Of a DNA stretch of 64,000 nt, positions 1-7,926 are shown piece by piece (position 1 is the first letter of the stretch; every line of letters begins with the position of its first letter). The notes beneath the pieces are model-generated. The model was not told the DNA's origin. It worked only from the letters and a program-made list of their open reading frames with translations, and did no database searches. Origin of the DNA: Deinococcus grandis (lineage in GTDB: Bacteria; Deinococcota; Deinococci; Deinococcales; Deinococcaceae); assembly GCF_001485435.1 (NCBI RefSeq), contig NZ_BCMS01000002.1, positions 72,763-136,762 on the forward strand, read 5' to 3'. Both the position numbers and the translations under genes were made by a program.

Positions 1-850
1 TGCAGACCTGCAACGAGGTGGCGCCGAGGAGGAGGAATTCGGCGGCGTCGCGCCAGGTGGCGATGCCGCCCATGCCGCTGATGGGGACGCCGCTGCGCAG
101 GACCTGGGGGTCGGTCATGAGTTCGGTCAGCATGTTCAGCGCGATGGGTTTGACGGCGGGCCCCGCGTAGCCGCCGTGCGTGCCGCGCCCGCCGATGCTG
201 GGAGAGACGAGCAGGGTGTCGAGGTCAACGCGGGTGACGGAGTTGATGGTGTTGATGAGCGAGAGGGCGTGGGCGCCTCCGGCCAGGGCCGCGTGGGCGG
301 GGTCGACGATGTGGGTGATGTTCGGCGTGAGTTTCACGATGACGGGCAGCCGGGTGACGCTGGTGACCCAGTGGGTGTTCAGCTGGCACATCTCGGGCAC
401 CTGGCCGACGGCGGCGCCCATGCCGCGTTCGCTCATGCCCTGCGGGCAGCCGTAGTTGAGTTCGATGCCGTCGGCGCCGGTGTCCTCGATCATCATGACG
501 ATGTCCTTCCAGGCCTGCGGGTCGGCGTCGACCATGGCGGACACGATGACGGCCCGGTCGGGCCAGAGGCGTTTGATCTCGGCGATCTCACGCAGGTTGA
601 CGTCCAGGGGGCGGTCGCTGATGAGTTCGACGTTGTTGATGGCGAGCATGCGCCGCCCGCCCAGCGTGAGGCTGCCGTAGCGGTTGCTGATGTTCAGGAC
701 GGGCGCGCCGATGGTCTTCCAGACGGCGCCGCCCCAGCCGTACTCGAAGGCGCGGTGGATCTGCGCGCCACTGTTGGTGGGGGGCGCCGAGGCGAGCCAG
801 AAGGGGTTGGGGGAGCGGATGCCCGCGAAGTCGATGCTCAGGTCAGCCAT
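1..850 (-). CDS. preA: NAD-dependent dihydropyrimidine dehydrogenase subunit PreA (partial, 3' end outside window)
   Basis: This is the FMN-containing catalytic half of the PreTA enzyme, which reduces uracil and thymine to dihydropyrimidines with NADH. The 283 codons present form a dihydroorotate-dehydrogenase-type TIM barrel. The motif NYGCPQGMSERGMG carries the probable catalytic Cys135, VKLTPN surrounds the FMN-contacting Lys173, and SGMGGIATW is the phosphate-binding end of the barrel. Family members run to roughly 410 residues with a C-terminal 2x[4Fe-4S] ferredoxin domain; that part would lie beyond position 1. The start ATG at 850 overlaps the end of preT by 8 bp, so the two subunits are translationally coupled. 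Identification rests on the motifs and on the preT partner. Confidence 0.93.
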   Translation of the reverse strand, partial: MADLSIDFAGIRSPNPFWLASAPPTNSGAQIHRAFEYGWGGAVWKTIGAPVLNISNRYGSLTLGGRRMLAINNVELISDRPLDVNLREIAEIKRLWPDRAVIVSAMVDADPQAWKDIVMMIEDTGADGIELNYGCPQGMSERGMGAAVGQVPEMCQLNTHWVTSVTRLPVIVKLTPNITHIVDPAHAALAGGAHALSLINTINSVTRVDLDTLLVSPSIGGRGTHGGYAGPAVKPIALNMLTELMTDPQVLRSGVPISGMGGIATWRDAAEFLLLGATSLQVC

Positions 851-2291
851 GGTGGGCCTCCGTGACGGGCGCGTGGGCCAGGGGGGCGGTCTGGTTGGGT
901 CCGGTGGGGACGGGACCGTGTGCCTCGATGTACAGCGGGTGCTCGCGGACCTCGGCGGGCGGCGTGGGTTTCAGGGTGACGTGGGGCGTGCGTCCCAGGG
1001 CGCGTTCGATGCTGGCGGCGGCGATCTTGCCGTCCTGCACGGCCATGACGGTGCTGGCGTTGCCGCGTGCGCGCACGCAGTCCCCGGCGGCGTACACGCG
1101 CGGGAGGCTGGTCTGCAGGGTGTCGTCCACGCGGATGTACCCGCCGTCCAGTTCCAGGCCCAGCGTGGCGGCCAGCGCGGGTTTCTCCTGCCCGATGGCG
1201 CTGATGACGGTGTCGCAGGGGATGACGAAGTCGCTGCCGGGGATGGGTTCGGGTCGGGCGCGGCCAGAGGCGTCCGGTGCGCCGAGGCCCATGCGGACGC
1301 AGCGCAGGCCCGTGACCTGCCCGCCTTCGTGCAGGACTTCCACGGGCTGGGTCAGGAAGCTGAAGGTGATGCCCTCGCTCAGCGCGAAGAGGTACTCGTG
1401 GTGGTAGGCGGTCATCTCGCGTTCGGTGCGGCGGTACACCATCAGGGTGTCGGCGCCGGAGCGGCGGGCGATGGTGGCGGCGTCCACGGCGGTGTTCCCC
1501 GCGCCGATGATGACGGCGCGCCTGCCGACGCCGGTGGGACGCTCCATCTTGCTGGCCTCGATGACCTGCAACCCGTCGAGGATGTGTTCCTCGCCGGGAA
1601 TGCCCAGGGCGGGGACGGCGCCCAGGCCCAGCGCGAGGATCACGGCGTCGTGGGTGGTCAGCAGGTCGTCGAGGCCCGCGCGGGTGGTCAGTTCGTGTCC
1701 GGTGACGACGGTCACGCCCAGGTCGCGGGCGGCCTGCACCTCGCGCAGCGCGACCTCGACCGGTTCGCGCAGCACGATGATGCCGTAGGTGCTCAGGCCG
1801 CCGCCCAGCTCGCGTTTCTCGTACAGCGTGACCTCGTGCCCGGCCCTGGCGAGTTCGGCACTGGCGCTGATCCCGGCGGGGCCGCTGCCAACCACGGCGA
1901 CGCGGCGCCCGCTGGCGGGGGCGGGCGTGAACAATTGAATGCCGCGTTCCTGCACGTGGTCGACGGCGTGGCGTTGCAGGCGGCCGATCTGGATGGGCGT
2001 GTGGTCCGGGCCGAGCACGCACGCACCCTCGCAGAGTTCCTGCACGGGGCAGACGCGGGCGCAGGTGCCACCCAGGAAGTTGCTCTCCAGGATGGTGCGG
2101 GCCGAGCCGCGCAGGTTCCCGGTGGCGATCTTGCGGATGAAGGTCGGGATGTCGATGTGGGTGGGGCAGGCCTGCAGGCACGGCGCGTCGTAGCAGTACA
2201 GGCAGCGGTTCGCCTCGACGCTCGCCTCGTGCGCGGTCATGGGCGGGAGGAGTTCCTGGAACGTGAGCTGCGGTGGGCGGGCGTCTTCCAT
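843..2291 (-). CDS. preT: NAD-dependent dihydropyrimidine dehydrogenase subunit PreT
   Basis: This is the FAD/NAD(H)-binding electron-input subunit of dihydropyrimidine dehydrogenase, 482 aa. The N-terminus has the two Cys clusters of the glutamate-synthase small-subunit fold, C30/C33/C38/C42 and C77/C81/C87/C91, which bind two [4Fe-4S] centres. A first Rossmann motif GSGPAG (135-140) binds FAD and a second GAGNTAVD (263-270) binds the pyridine nucleotide. YAAGDCVR near residue 400 is the usual C-terminal FAD contact. Glutamate synthase beta subunits share this architecture, but the directly overlapping preA downstream settles the assignment. The pair is the first step of reductive pyrimidine catabolism; later genes (hydantoinase, ureidopropionase) are not visible here. 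Confidence 0.93.
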   Translation of the reverse strand: MEDARPPQLTFQELLPPMTAHEASVEANRCLYCYDAPCLQACPTHIDIPTFIRKIATGNLRGSARTILESNFLGGTCARVCPVQELCEGACVLGPDHTPIQIGRLQRHAVDHVQERGIQLFTPAPASGRRVAVVGSGPAGISASAELARAGHEVTLYEKRELGGGLSTYGIIVLREPVEVALREVQAARDLGVTVVTGHELTTRAGLDDLLTTHDAVILALGLGAVPALGIPGEEHILDGLQVIEASKMERPTGVGRRAVIIGAGNTAVDAATIARRSGADTLMVYRRTEREMTAYHHEYLFALSEGITFSFLTQPVEVLHEGGQVTGLRCVRMGLGAPDASGRARPEPIPGSDFVIPCDTVISAIGQEKPALAATLGLELDGGYIRVDDTLQTSLPRVYAAGDCVRARGNASTVMAVQDGKIAAASIERALGRTPHVTLKPTPPAEVREHPLYIEAHGPVPTGPNQTAPLAHAPVTEAHHG

Positions 2292-2886
2292 GACTGACCT
2301 CTCTTCACGGCGGGGCGTGGGGAAGCGGGGTCGGTTCGCACCCTCACTGGAGTCGATTTAACCGAAGTGAAGATGAGCTTAAGCGAGCGGTGTGCATAAG
2401 GTCAAGCCTCGTCAGAATTTTTATGAACACGGGACGGCGGCGGTGGATTGGGGAATCAGATCTTATTCGATGCTTAGAAGGGAGAATTAGGACAGTCTGT
2501 CCAAACGAGACGGGGCCGGTTCGCGTAGTGCTATACTTCCTAATATGTATTTTTATGCATCTTTTTGAGATAGCCATTCTCGGTGTACGCTGAGGATGTC
2601 CTCCACATCGCCTCCGGCCGTTCGCGCGACATTCAGCTTTGCATGGTCACACTGAATTTTTACTCAGTACGCACCAAGATGCCTGTGTTATGGCACAGCC
2701 GTGCGCTGGAAGTGCTTTTTGTTCCAAATTTTCCGGACACTCTGCACGTCAGCCTTTTCGGAAACCCCCATACGAACGTCAAGACTTCCGATAGGTCAGG
2801 TCAACGTCAACTTCCAGCGCGCCCCATCCGCCAGCGGCGGGCCCGTGACACCGTGAGGGCAACGCCCTGCGCGCCGGAGCCCTCCC
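2292..2886. promoter_or_regulatory. AT-rich divergent intergenic region between preT and a response regulator
   Basis: No convincing gene is seen. The stretch from about 2344 to 2770 is clearly less GC-rich than its surroundings; 2521-2580 is mostly A/T. On the plus strand TGCTATACT at 2530-2538 reads as an extended -10 box, which could drive the response regulator with a long leader. A perfect palindrome GGACAGTCTGTCC (2490-2502) may be a regulator site for either divergent unit. Short open frames here have unlike-neighbour codon use and no ribosome-binding site and are not called. Confidence 0.5.
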
Positions 2887-3594
2887 ATGACCCAGACCAG
2901 CCCCAGCACCGATCACCTCCAGCGCCCTCATCTCCTGCTGATCGAGGACGACCGCGACGTGCGCCGCGTCCTGTGCGACGAACTGAGCCTGGAGGGCTTC
3001 CACATCCACGCCGAGGCCAGCGGGCAGCAGGGCCTCACGTACACCGCGCAGCACCCGCCCGACCTGATCCTCCTCGATCTGGGCCTGCCGGACCTGCCCG
3101 GCGCGGAGGTCACGCGGCGCCTGCGTGAACTCACCGACGCGCCCATCGTCGTCCTGACCGCCACCGACGCCCTGCAGGAACGCGTGCACCAGCTGTCCCT
3201 GGGCGCCAACGACTTCGTGATGAAACCCTACGATCCGCGCGAACTGCTCGCGCGGGTGCAGGCCCACCTGCGCCGCCACGGCCGCAGCGCCCCGCTGCGC
3301 ATCGGGCGTTTCTGCCTGGACCGCCAGCAGCACCGCCTGAGCCTCGACGGGCGCGACCTGCACCTCTCCCCCACGGAACTGCAGATCGCGGCCGTGCTGC
3401 TCAGGGAACCGGGGCAGCTGTTCTCCCGCGCGTTCCTGGAACAGCAGCTGTGGCCGGGCACGCCCTACCGCAACGCCCTGAACGTGCACGTGTGCCACCT
3501 GCGGGCCAAACTCACCGCGGCGGGCGCCGGGGACCTGCTCGTCAGCGTTCGCCGGGGTGGGCTGGCCCTGCTCGGCGAGCGTGCCGACCCCTGA
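2887..3594 (+). CDS. OmpR/PhoB-type response regulator
   Basis: This is a two-component response regulator of 235 aa. The N-terminal receiver domain (about 15-125) keeps the acidic pocket E20-D21-D22, the phospho-acceptor D64 in ILLDLGLPDLPG, the switch T91 and the conserved K113 in VMKPYD. The C-terminal winged helix (about 135-230) has the OmpR-family recognition pattern LSPTELQIAAVLL and NALNVHVCHLRAKL. It should bind DNA as a dimer upon phosphorylation. No cognate histidine kinase is adjacent, so the partner is unknown. The CCTCCC stretch before the ATG offers no good Shine-Dalgarno site, and the long AT-rich leader is unusual. The gene is convergent with the SARP-like gene beyond a repeat element. 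Confidence 0.88.
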   Translation: MTQTSPSTDHLQRPHLLLIEDDRDVRRVLCDELSLEGFHIHAEASGQQGLTYTAQHPPDLILLDLGLPDLPGAEVTRRLRELTDAPIVVLTATDALQERVHQLSLGANDFVMKPYDPRELLARVQAHLRRHGRSAPLRIGRFCLDRQQHRLSLDGRDLHLSPTELQIAAVLLREPGQLFSRAFLEQQLWPGTPYRNALNVHVCHLRAKLTAAGAGDLLVSVRRGGLALLGERADP

Positions 3595-3629
3595 CCGTCC
3601 TGTGGCCCTGCGTGCCCCGCGTGGGGTCA

Positions 3630-3764
3630 TACGGAATCCGATTGAATGGGCTGCAAAGCCCGCTGGGTCCGAGCGGATGCGAGAAGGAGAGAAACGCCCC
3701 TCCGGACGTGCAGCCGGCAATCCGGTGAAGTTCCGGATTGTTGGCGAAACAAACGGAATCCGTA
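3630..3764 (-). repeat. MITE-like element, copy 1 (type A)
   Basis: This 135-bp non-coding element lies in reverse orientation to the other copies. It is bordered by TCA on both sides (3627-3629 and 3765-3767), a probable 3-bp target duplication. The ends share the inverted repeat TACGGANTCCG. The internal hairpin arms are AACAATCCGG and CCGGATTG, with a loop of about 7 nt. The border TCA at 3765-3767 is the TGA stop codon of the SARP-like gene read on the minus strand. It separates two convergent genes, so it may also act as a transcriptional punctuation site. Confidence 0.85.
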
Positions 3765-5921
3765 TCAGTCGCGGCCAAGTTGCAGCAGCAGCGCCGAGCC
3801 CGCCCGCAGGTGCGTGACGGTCACGGCGACGTCCATGGCCTGCACCTGCAGTTCCGCCGGGCCGCCCGGACCGTCGCCCCGCACGGTCACCCAGCGGCCC
3901 TGCGGCGCCACGTAGTACGCGCCCCGCGTACCCGGCGGAACGTCCAGCGTGGGCGTGGTCCCCAGCAGGACGCTGCTGCCGCCCACCTGCCAGCCCAGCG
4001 CGAAGGACGCCTGCGGGCCCAGGTCCGGTCCGGCGCGCAGGGCGTCGATCCGCGCCGTCAGCTGCCACGGTCCGGGCGGCACCGGTCCCCAGGGCAGACG
4101 CAGGGTGGCCGGCCGGCCGAACAGGCCGTGCCGCAGGACCTGCAGGCTGCCCCCTTCGAGAATCACGCGGTAACCGCTGCCCGTGCGGCATTCCTGCCGC
4201 GGCCCGGACGGGGTGGGGGGGGCGGGGTCGCTCAGGGGCGCGGCCGCTCCGGCCAGCGTGATGCCCGCGCCGGTCGCGACGGGCGCGGCGTCCAGGCCGG
4301 ACAGGCGCGCGTAGTGCGCGGCGAGGCGCGCGTCGGTGCTGGCGCGGGCCAGCCGCTCACGCACCTGCTGCCGTTCGGCGCGGCTGAGGGTCGCGGCGAG
4401 CGCCACCCGCAGCGGTTCGCTGGCGAAACACAGCGTCTCGTTGCGGTCCGACGGTCGGTAGTGCAGGTGCGGCAGGTGCACGGTCTCGACCGGGTCGCAC
4501 GGGCGCAGCAGTTTCAGGTGCTCGGCGTGGGCCAGCAGGCCGGGGGCGTCGTCGAGCAGGGCCGCCGCGACCGCCGGTTCGATCGGGGCGTGCGCGACGG
4601 CCAGCCGGGCCATGGCGTCACGGAGCGTGTCCGGCAGCCAGCCCAGGTCGCGCAGCAGCAGGTCGCGCGCCTCGTGCAGCAGCGCCGGGCGTGAACTGCC
4701 CAGGTCGGCGTGATCGGCCAGCAGGCTGCGCGCCAGGGGTTCCCACCCGTCGGAATCCATGGCGACCCGCGCGGCGTACGCGTAGCGGCGTTCCTCCGGC
4801 CAGGCGTGCTGGCGGCTCGCGAGGGCGTCCATGATCTCGGTGGTGCCCAGGGGCGGCAGGTGCAGGGCGTGCACGCGGGACTGGTCGGTTCCGCTGAGGG
4901 CGGCGTGCGTGTCACGCAGCGCCGCGTCGTGCGCCGGGCACAGCACGAGCAGCAGGTCCACCGGGAGGTTCAGCGCGACGTGCACGTGCGGCAGGATCAG
5001 CCCGGGGTCCACGACGTCGTTCAGGACGACGATCAGCGGCTGGTTCAGGGGCGGCAGCAGGGACCACAGCCGCACGACGTTGTGCCGCGTGGCGTGCGGG
5101 GCGCGCAGCAACTCGAGCCGTTCGGCCGAGTCGGGCAGCAGGCTGCCGAGCTGGTGCAGCAGCGCCGCGAGCAGCAGGTCCGGGTCCGGCGGGCACGCCA
5201 CGTGCAGGCTCTGCCACTGCCCCTGCGCGAGTCCGCTGATGACCTCGCGGCGGGCCTGGGCGCTGCGGCCGCTGAGCAGCGCCACCTGCGGGCAGCCGCG
5301 CGCGGCGCGCAGGGCGCCCAGCAGTGGGCGGTGCAGGTCCGGGCCGGTGAAACTCAGGTCCGGGCCGCTGGTGGGCGCGGCGCGCAGCGCCCAGCCGAGC
5401 TGCTCGGCCCGCGCGGAGATCAGGTCGGCGGCGTCGTGCTGCCCGGCGCGCTGCAGACGGGCGTGGGCGCTGCTCAGCTGGGTTTCGACGACCTGCGTGA
5501 TCCGCCAGCGCTGGCCGTCCACCCAGGCGCGCAGGTCCGGGCTGCCCAGGTCCTCCAGGCCGCTCAGGGGCACGCCGGTGCCCAGGGACAGCCACTCGCC
5601 GACCTCGTCGGGGTGAATGCTGGCGGCGCGTTCGGTCCAGTGGTCGAGGTCGCTGGGCAGCGTGAGTTCCAGCATGGGTTGCCGTTCGGGGATCAGGTCC
5701 GGCAGGAGGTGACGCAGGCGGTTGAGTTCCACCCGCAGGTTGCGCAGCGCGTCCCCGGACTGCCACAGCAGTTCCGCGAGATGCTCGCGGTGGAAGGGGC
5801 GGCGTTCCAGCGTCAGGTACGCGAGCAGCGCGGCGCCCTTGGCGGACACCGGGACGGGCTTGGCGGCGCGGCTGAGGTACGTGTGGCCGAGGACGTGCAG
5901 GGTCAGGTCACGGGCAGGCAT
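3765..5921 (-). CDS. SARP/BTAD-like transcriptional regulator with degenerate ATPase region
   Basis: Probable DNA-binding regulator, 718 aa. The first 90 residues resemble the winged helix of SARP-type activators: an N-terminal beta hairpin (LTLHVLGHTYLS), then ALLAYLTLERRPFHREHLAELLW and the basic helix NLRVELNRLRHLL. Residues 110-170 look like the start of a bacterial transcriptional-activation domain. The middle (about 200-480) has the alternating helix/strand pattern of a STAND-like ATPase. The expected Walker A glycine-lysine is missing (LSGRSAQARRE), and a possible Walker B is only LIVVLND, so nucleotide binding is doubtful. The C-terminal 170 residues are beta-rich instead of a TPR array. 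Its TGA stop codon coincides with the border of repeat copy 1. Targets are unknown. Confidence 0.68.
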   Translation of the reverse strand: MPARDLTLHVLGHTYLSRAAKPVPVSAKGAALLAYLTLERRPFHREHLAELLWQSGDALRNLRVELNRLRHLLPDLIPERQPMLELTLPSDLDHWTERAASIHPDEVGEWLSLGTGVPLSGLEDLGSPDLRAWVDGQRWRITQVVETQLSSAHARLQRAGQHDAADLISARAEQLGWALRAAPTSGPDLSFTGPDLHRPLLGALRAARGCPQVALLSGRSAQARREVISGLAQGQWQSLHVACPPDPDLLLAALLHQLGSLLPDSAERLELLRAPHATRHNVVRLWSLLPPLNQPLIVVLNDVVDPGLILPHVHVALNLPVDLLLVLCPAHDAALRDTHAALSGTDQSRVHALHLPPLGTTEIMDALASRQHAWPEERRYAYAARVAMDSDGWEPLARSLLADHADLGSSRPALLHEARDLLLRDLGWLPDTLRDAMARLAVAHAPIEPAVAAALLDDAPGLLAHAEHLKLLRPCDPVETVHLPHLHYRPSDRNETLCFASEPLRVALAATLSRAERQQVRERLARASTDARLAAHYARLSGLDAAPVATGAGITLAGAAAPLSDPAPPTPSGPRQECRTGSGYRVILEGGSLQVLRHGLFGRPATLRLPWGPVPPGPWQLTARIDALRAGPDLGPQASFALGWQVGGSSVLLGTTPTLDVPPGTRGAYYVAPQGRWVTVRGDGPGGPAELQVQAMDVAVTVTHLRAGSALLLQLGRD

Positions 5922-5966
5922 GTCTTCTCCCTCCGGAAGGCGCGCTGGGGGGGAAGCGCCGGGTGG

Positions 5967-6161
5967 TCAGGGTTTGCGGGGCGGGTCTGCGGGCGTGGTC
6001 AGGATCTCGTACAGTTCACGGATGTACCGGGCGCGGGCGCGGGTCCAGTCCTCGCCGGTGCGGCCGCCGTGATCGAGACTGCCGATGCTGGACAGGTCGG
6101 TCGCGATCTCGAGCGCGCGGGTATTGAAATCCGTCGTCACCAGATTCAACTTTTCGCTCAT
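5967..6161 (-). CDS. Small hypothetical protein (64 aa)
   Basis: This short acidic/basic helical protein begins MSEKLNLVTTDFNTR and contains WTRARARYIRELYEIL, a likely amphipathic helix. It has no signal peptide, membrane segment or metal motif. It lies 45 nt upstream of the SARP-like regulator on the same strand and could be co-transcribed with it. Codon use fits the genome, and the start ATG at 6161 is preceded on its strand by an AT-rich CTGATAGCATGAAAC region, so a leaderless or weak-RBS start is possible. I do not recognise the family. Confidence 0.6.
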   Translation of the reverse strand: MSEKLNLVTTDFNTRALEIATDLSSIGSLDHGGRTGEDWTRARARYIRELYEILTTPADPPRKP

Positions 6162-6465
6162 GTTTCATGCTATCAGAGTCCGCCGCCCCCCCCGCCAAGG
6201 GGACAGGCCCGGTGGCGTTGCAGGGCCGGCAGCGCCCGCCAGAGGCACTCCGGGACGCATTCGCCCGCCACGCGGCGGGTGGGGCGTTAACGCCCGTGTA
6301 GCGGCGCAGCGACCGGATTAACGTTCGTGAACGGCCCTCATAAATACCATGCGGCCATCATCTTCGCCTGATCACGACCGGCCCCCCGAGTCCCACCCGG
6401 TCGTGCGGAGGCCCGTATGACCCGCGCCCTCACTGACCCGGTCTCGTCTGCCCACTGGAGGCCAC
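6162..6465 (+). promoter_or_regulatory. Upstream region of the Pel-like exopolysaccharide cluster
   Basis: The spacer holds several symmetrical sites. There is a perfect 14-bp palindrome GGGCGTTAACGCCC at 6282-6295 and a second dyad CGTTCGTGAACG at 6322-6333, each a candidate operator. The AT-rich CATAAATACC around 6339-6348 could be a -10 region. A transcript from there would fold CACGACCGG (6373-6381) with CCGGTCGTG (6397-6405) into a 9-bp stem. That hairpin stands right before a GGAGG at 6407-6411 that serves an upstream mini-ORF. The arrangement suggests both DNA-level and leader-RNA control of the cluster. Confidence 0.5.
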
Positions 6466-6488
6466 ATGCACGTTGCTCTGCTCTGTGA
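6417..6488 (+). CDS. Possible leader peptide overlapping the PelF-type gene (23 aa)
   Basis: An ATG at 6417 follows a good GGAGG with 5-nt spacing and opens a 23-codon frame ending in TGA at 6486-6488. That stop lies inside the first codons of the glycosyltransferase gene, in a different frame. It could be a translational leader coupling hairpin opening to pelF expression, or a chance frame. No composition bias typical of an attenuator peptide is seen. Low confidence. Confidence 0.25.
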   Translation: MTRALTDPVSSAHWRPHARCSAL

Positions 6489-7926
6489 AGGCACGTACCC
6501 GCACGCTGGCGGCGGCGTGAGCGTCTGGTGCGACCAGCTGATCCGCGGTCTGCCCGAACACCGCTTCCAGGTGTACGCCCTGACCGCCCAGCACGAGGTC
6601 ACGCCCGGCGACCTGCCGGAAAACGTCCAGCGGCTCGAGAGCGTGCCGCTGTGGTCGCTGCAGCCGCTGCCGCGGCGCGCCCGGACAGGAGCGGGCCACG
6701 CCGACCGGCGGGACGCGCTGGACGGCTTCGCGCAGCTCATGTACGCGCTGTTCACGCCCGGCAGTGACCCGGAGGTGATGCTGGGCGGCCTGCGCCGGCT
6801 GCACACCTACGCGCAGGCCACGGACCTGGAGGCACTGCTGACCGGTCGGGGCCGCGCCGAGCAGATCTACGACCTCTGGAGCCGCGCCGCGCAGCCCACC
6901 CGCAGCCAGCAGCGCCCGGAGGGGGACCTGCTGCTGCAACCCACCCTGGCGGACGCCGTGCAGGCGACGCTGTGGCTGTCGCGCTTCCTGCGGCCGCTGA
7001 GCGTGCGCCCCCCGGCGGCGGACCTGACCCACGCGACCGGGAACGGCCTGTCGACGCTGCTGGCCTTCACGGCGAAATGGGCGTACGGCACGCCGTTCGT
7101 GCTGACCGAGCACGGCATCTACCTGCGCGAACGCTACCTGGAGCTGCGGTTCACGAGCCACAGCCCGGCGTTCAAGTCGTTCCTGCTGCGCTTCTACGGC
7201 TGCCTGACCCGCGCGGCATACCGCATGGCGGACCTGATCACGCCCGGCTCGCGGTACAACGAACGCTGGGAGGTCCGCGAGGGCGCCGACCCGGCGCGGA
7301 TCATGGCGGTGTACAACGGCGTGAACCCGGCGGCCTTCCCGCCCAGCGCGGCCGAACCCGCGCAGCCCACCATCAGCTGGGTGGGCCGCATCGATCCCCT
7401 GAAGGATCTCGAGACGCTGATCCGGGCGTTCGCGCTGGTGCGGGAGCAGCTGCCCGGCGCGCAGCTGCGCATGTTCGGGTCCGTGCCGCGCGGCAACGAG
7501 GACTACGCCCGGTTCTGCCACTCACTGACGCAGGAGGTCGGGGTGCAGGGCAGCGCCACCTTCGAGGGGCACGTCCCGGCGGTCGTGGACGCGTATCACG
7601 CCGGTCACATGGTCGCCCTGACCAGCATCAGCGAGGGCTTCCCGTACACCCTGATCGAGGCGATGGCGACCGGCCGCGCGACCGTGTCCACCGACGTGGG
7701 CGGCGTGAGCGAGGCCGTCGGGGAAGCCGGGCTGGTCGTGCCGTCCCGCGATCCGCACGCCGTCGCGCGGGCGTGCGTGCAGCTGCTGTCCAGCGCGCCG
7801 CTGCGCGAGCGGCTGGGCCGCGCCGCGCGCCAGCGGGTGCTGTCGCAGTTCACGCTGGACTCGTTCCTGGACGTGTACCGCGGGCTGTACCCGCAGGTCG
7901 CGCGGCCCGCGCGGGTGCCCGCGTGA
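6466..7926 (+). CDS. pelF: GT4-family glycosyltransferase, PelF type
   Basis: Cytoplasmic glycosyltransferase of 486 aa that probably polymerises a hexosamine-type exopolysaccharide from a nucleotide sugar. The N-terminus, ALLCEGTYPHAGGGVSVW, and the following 290 residues match the DUF3492-type domain that precedes the GT4 domain in PelF proteins. The C-terminal domain has WVGRIDPLKDLETLIRAF and the retaining-GT E(x7)E pattern in SEGFPYTLIEAM (near residues 389-396). GGAGG lies 5 nt before the ATG. The next gene overlaps by 4 nt (GTGA), so the membrane protein is translationally coupled. In Pel systems PelF uses UDP-GalNAc or UDP-GlcNAc; the donor here is inferred only. Confidence 0.85.
   Translation: MHVALLCEGTYPHAGGGVSVWCDQLIRGLPEHRFQVYALTAQHEVTPGDLPENVQRLESVPLWSLQPLPRRARTGAGHADRRDALDGFAQLMYALFTPGSDPEVMLGGLRRLHTYAQATDLEALLTGRGRAEQIYDLWSRAAQPTRSQQRPEGDLLLQPTLADAVQATLWLSRFLRPLSVRPPAADLTHATGNGLSTLLAFTAKWAYGTPFVLTEHGIYLRERYLELRFTSHSPAFKSFLLRFYGCLTRAAYRMADLITPGSRYNERWEVREGADPARIMAVYNGVNPAAFPPSAAEPAQPTISWVGRIDPLKDLETLIRAFALVREQLPGAQLRMFGSVPRGNEDYARFCHSLTQEVGVQGSATFEGHVPAVVDAYHAGHMVALTSISEGFPYTLIEAMATGRATVSTDVGGVSEAVGEAGLVVPSRDPHAVARACVQLLSSAPLRERLGRAARQRVLSQFTLDSFLDVYRGLYPQVARPARVPA

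Noticed and set aside
684..2297. Long plus-strand frame opposite preT
   Set aside because: Shadow of preT in GC-rich DNA; composition is Gly/Ala/Val/Asp-rich without fold, while the minus strand encodes a complete flavoenzyme.
2344..2593. Two overlapping short frames on opposite strands in the AT-rich island
   Set aside because: No ribosome-binding site or domain; open only because the DNA is less constrained.
2583..3128. Open frame of about 180 codons running into the response-regulator gene
   Set aside because: It overlaps a clear response regulator in another frame, has no ribosome-binding site, and its first half is the AT-rich spacer with unlike codon use.
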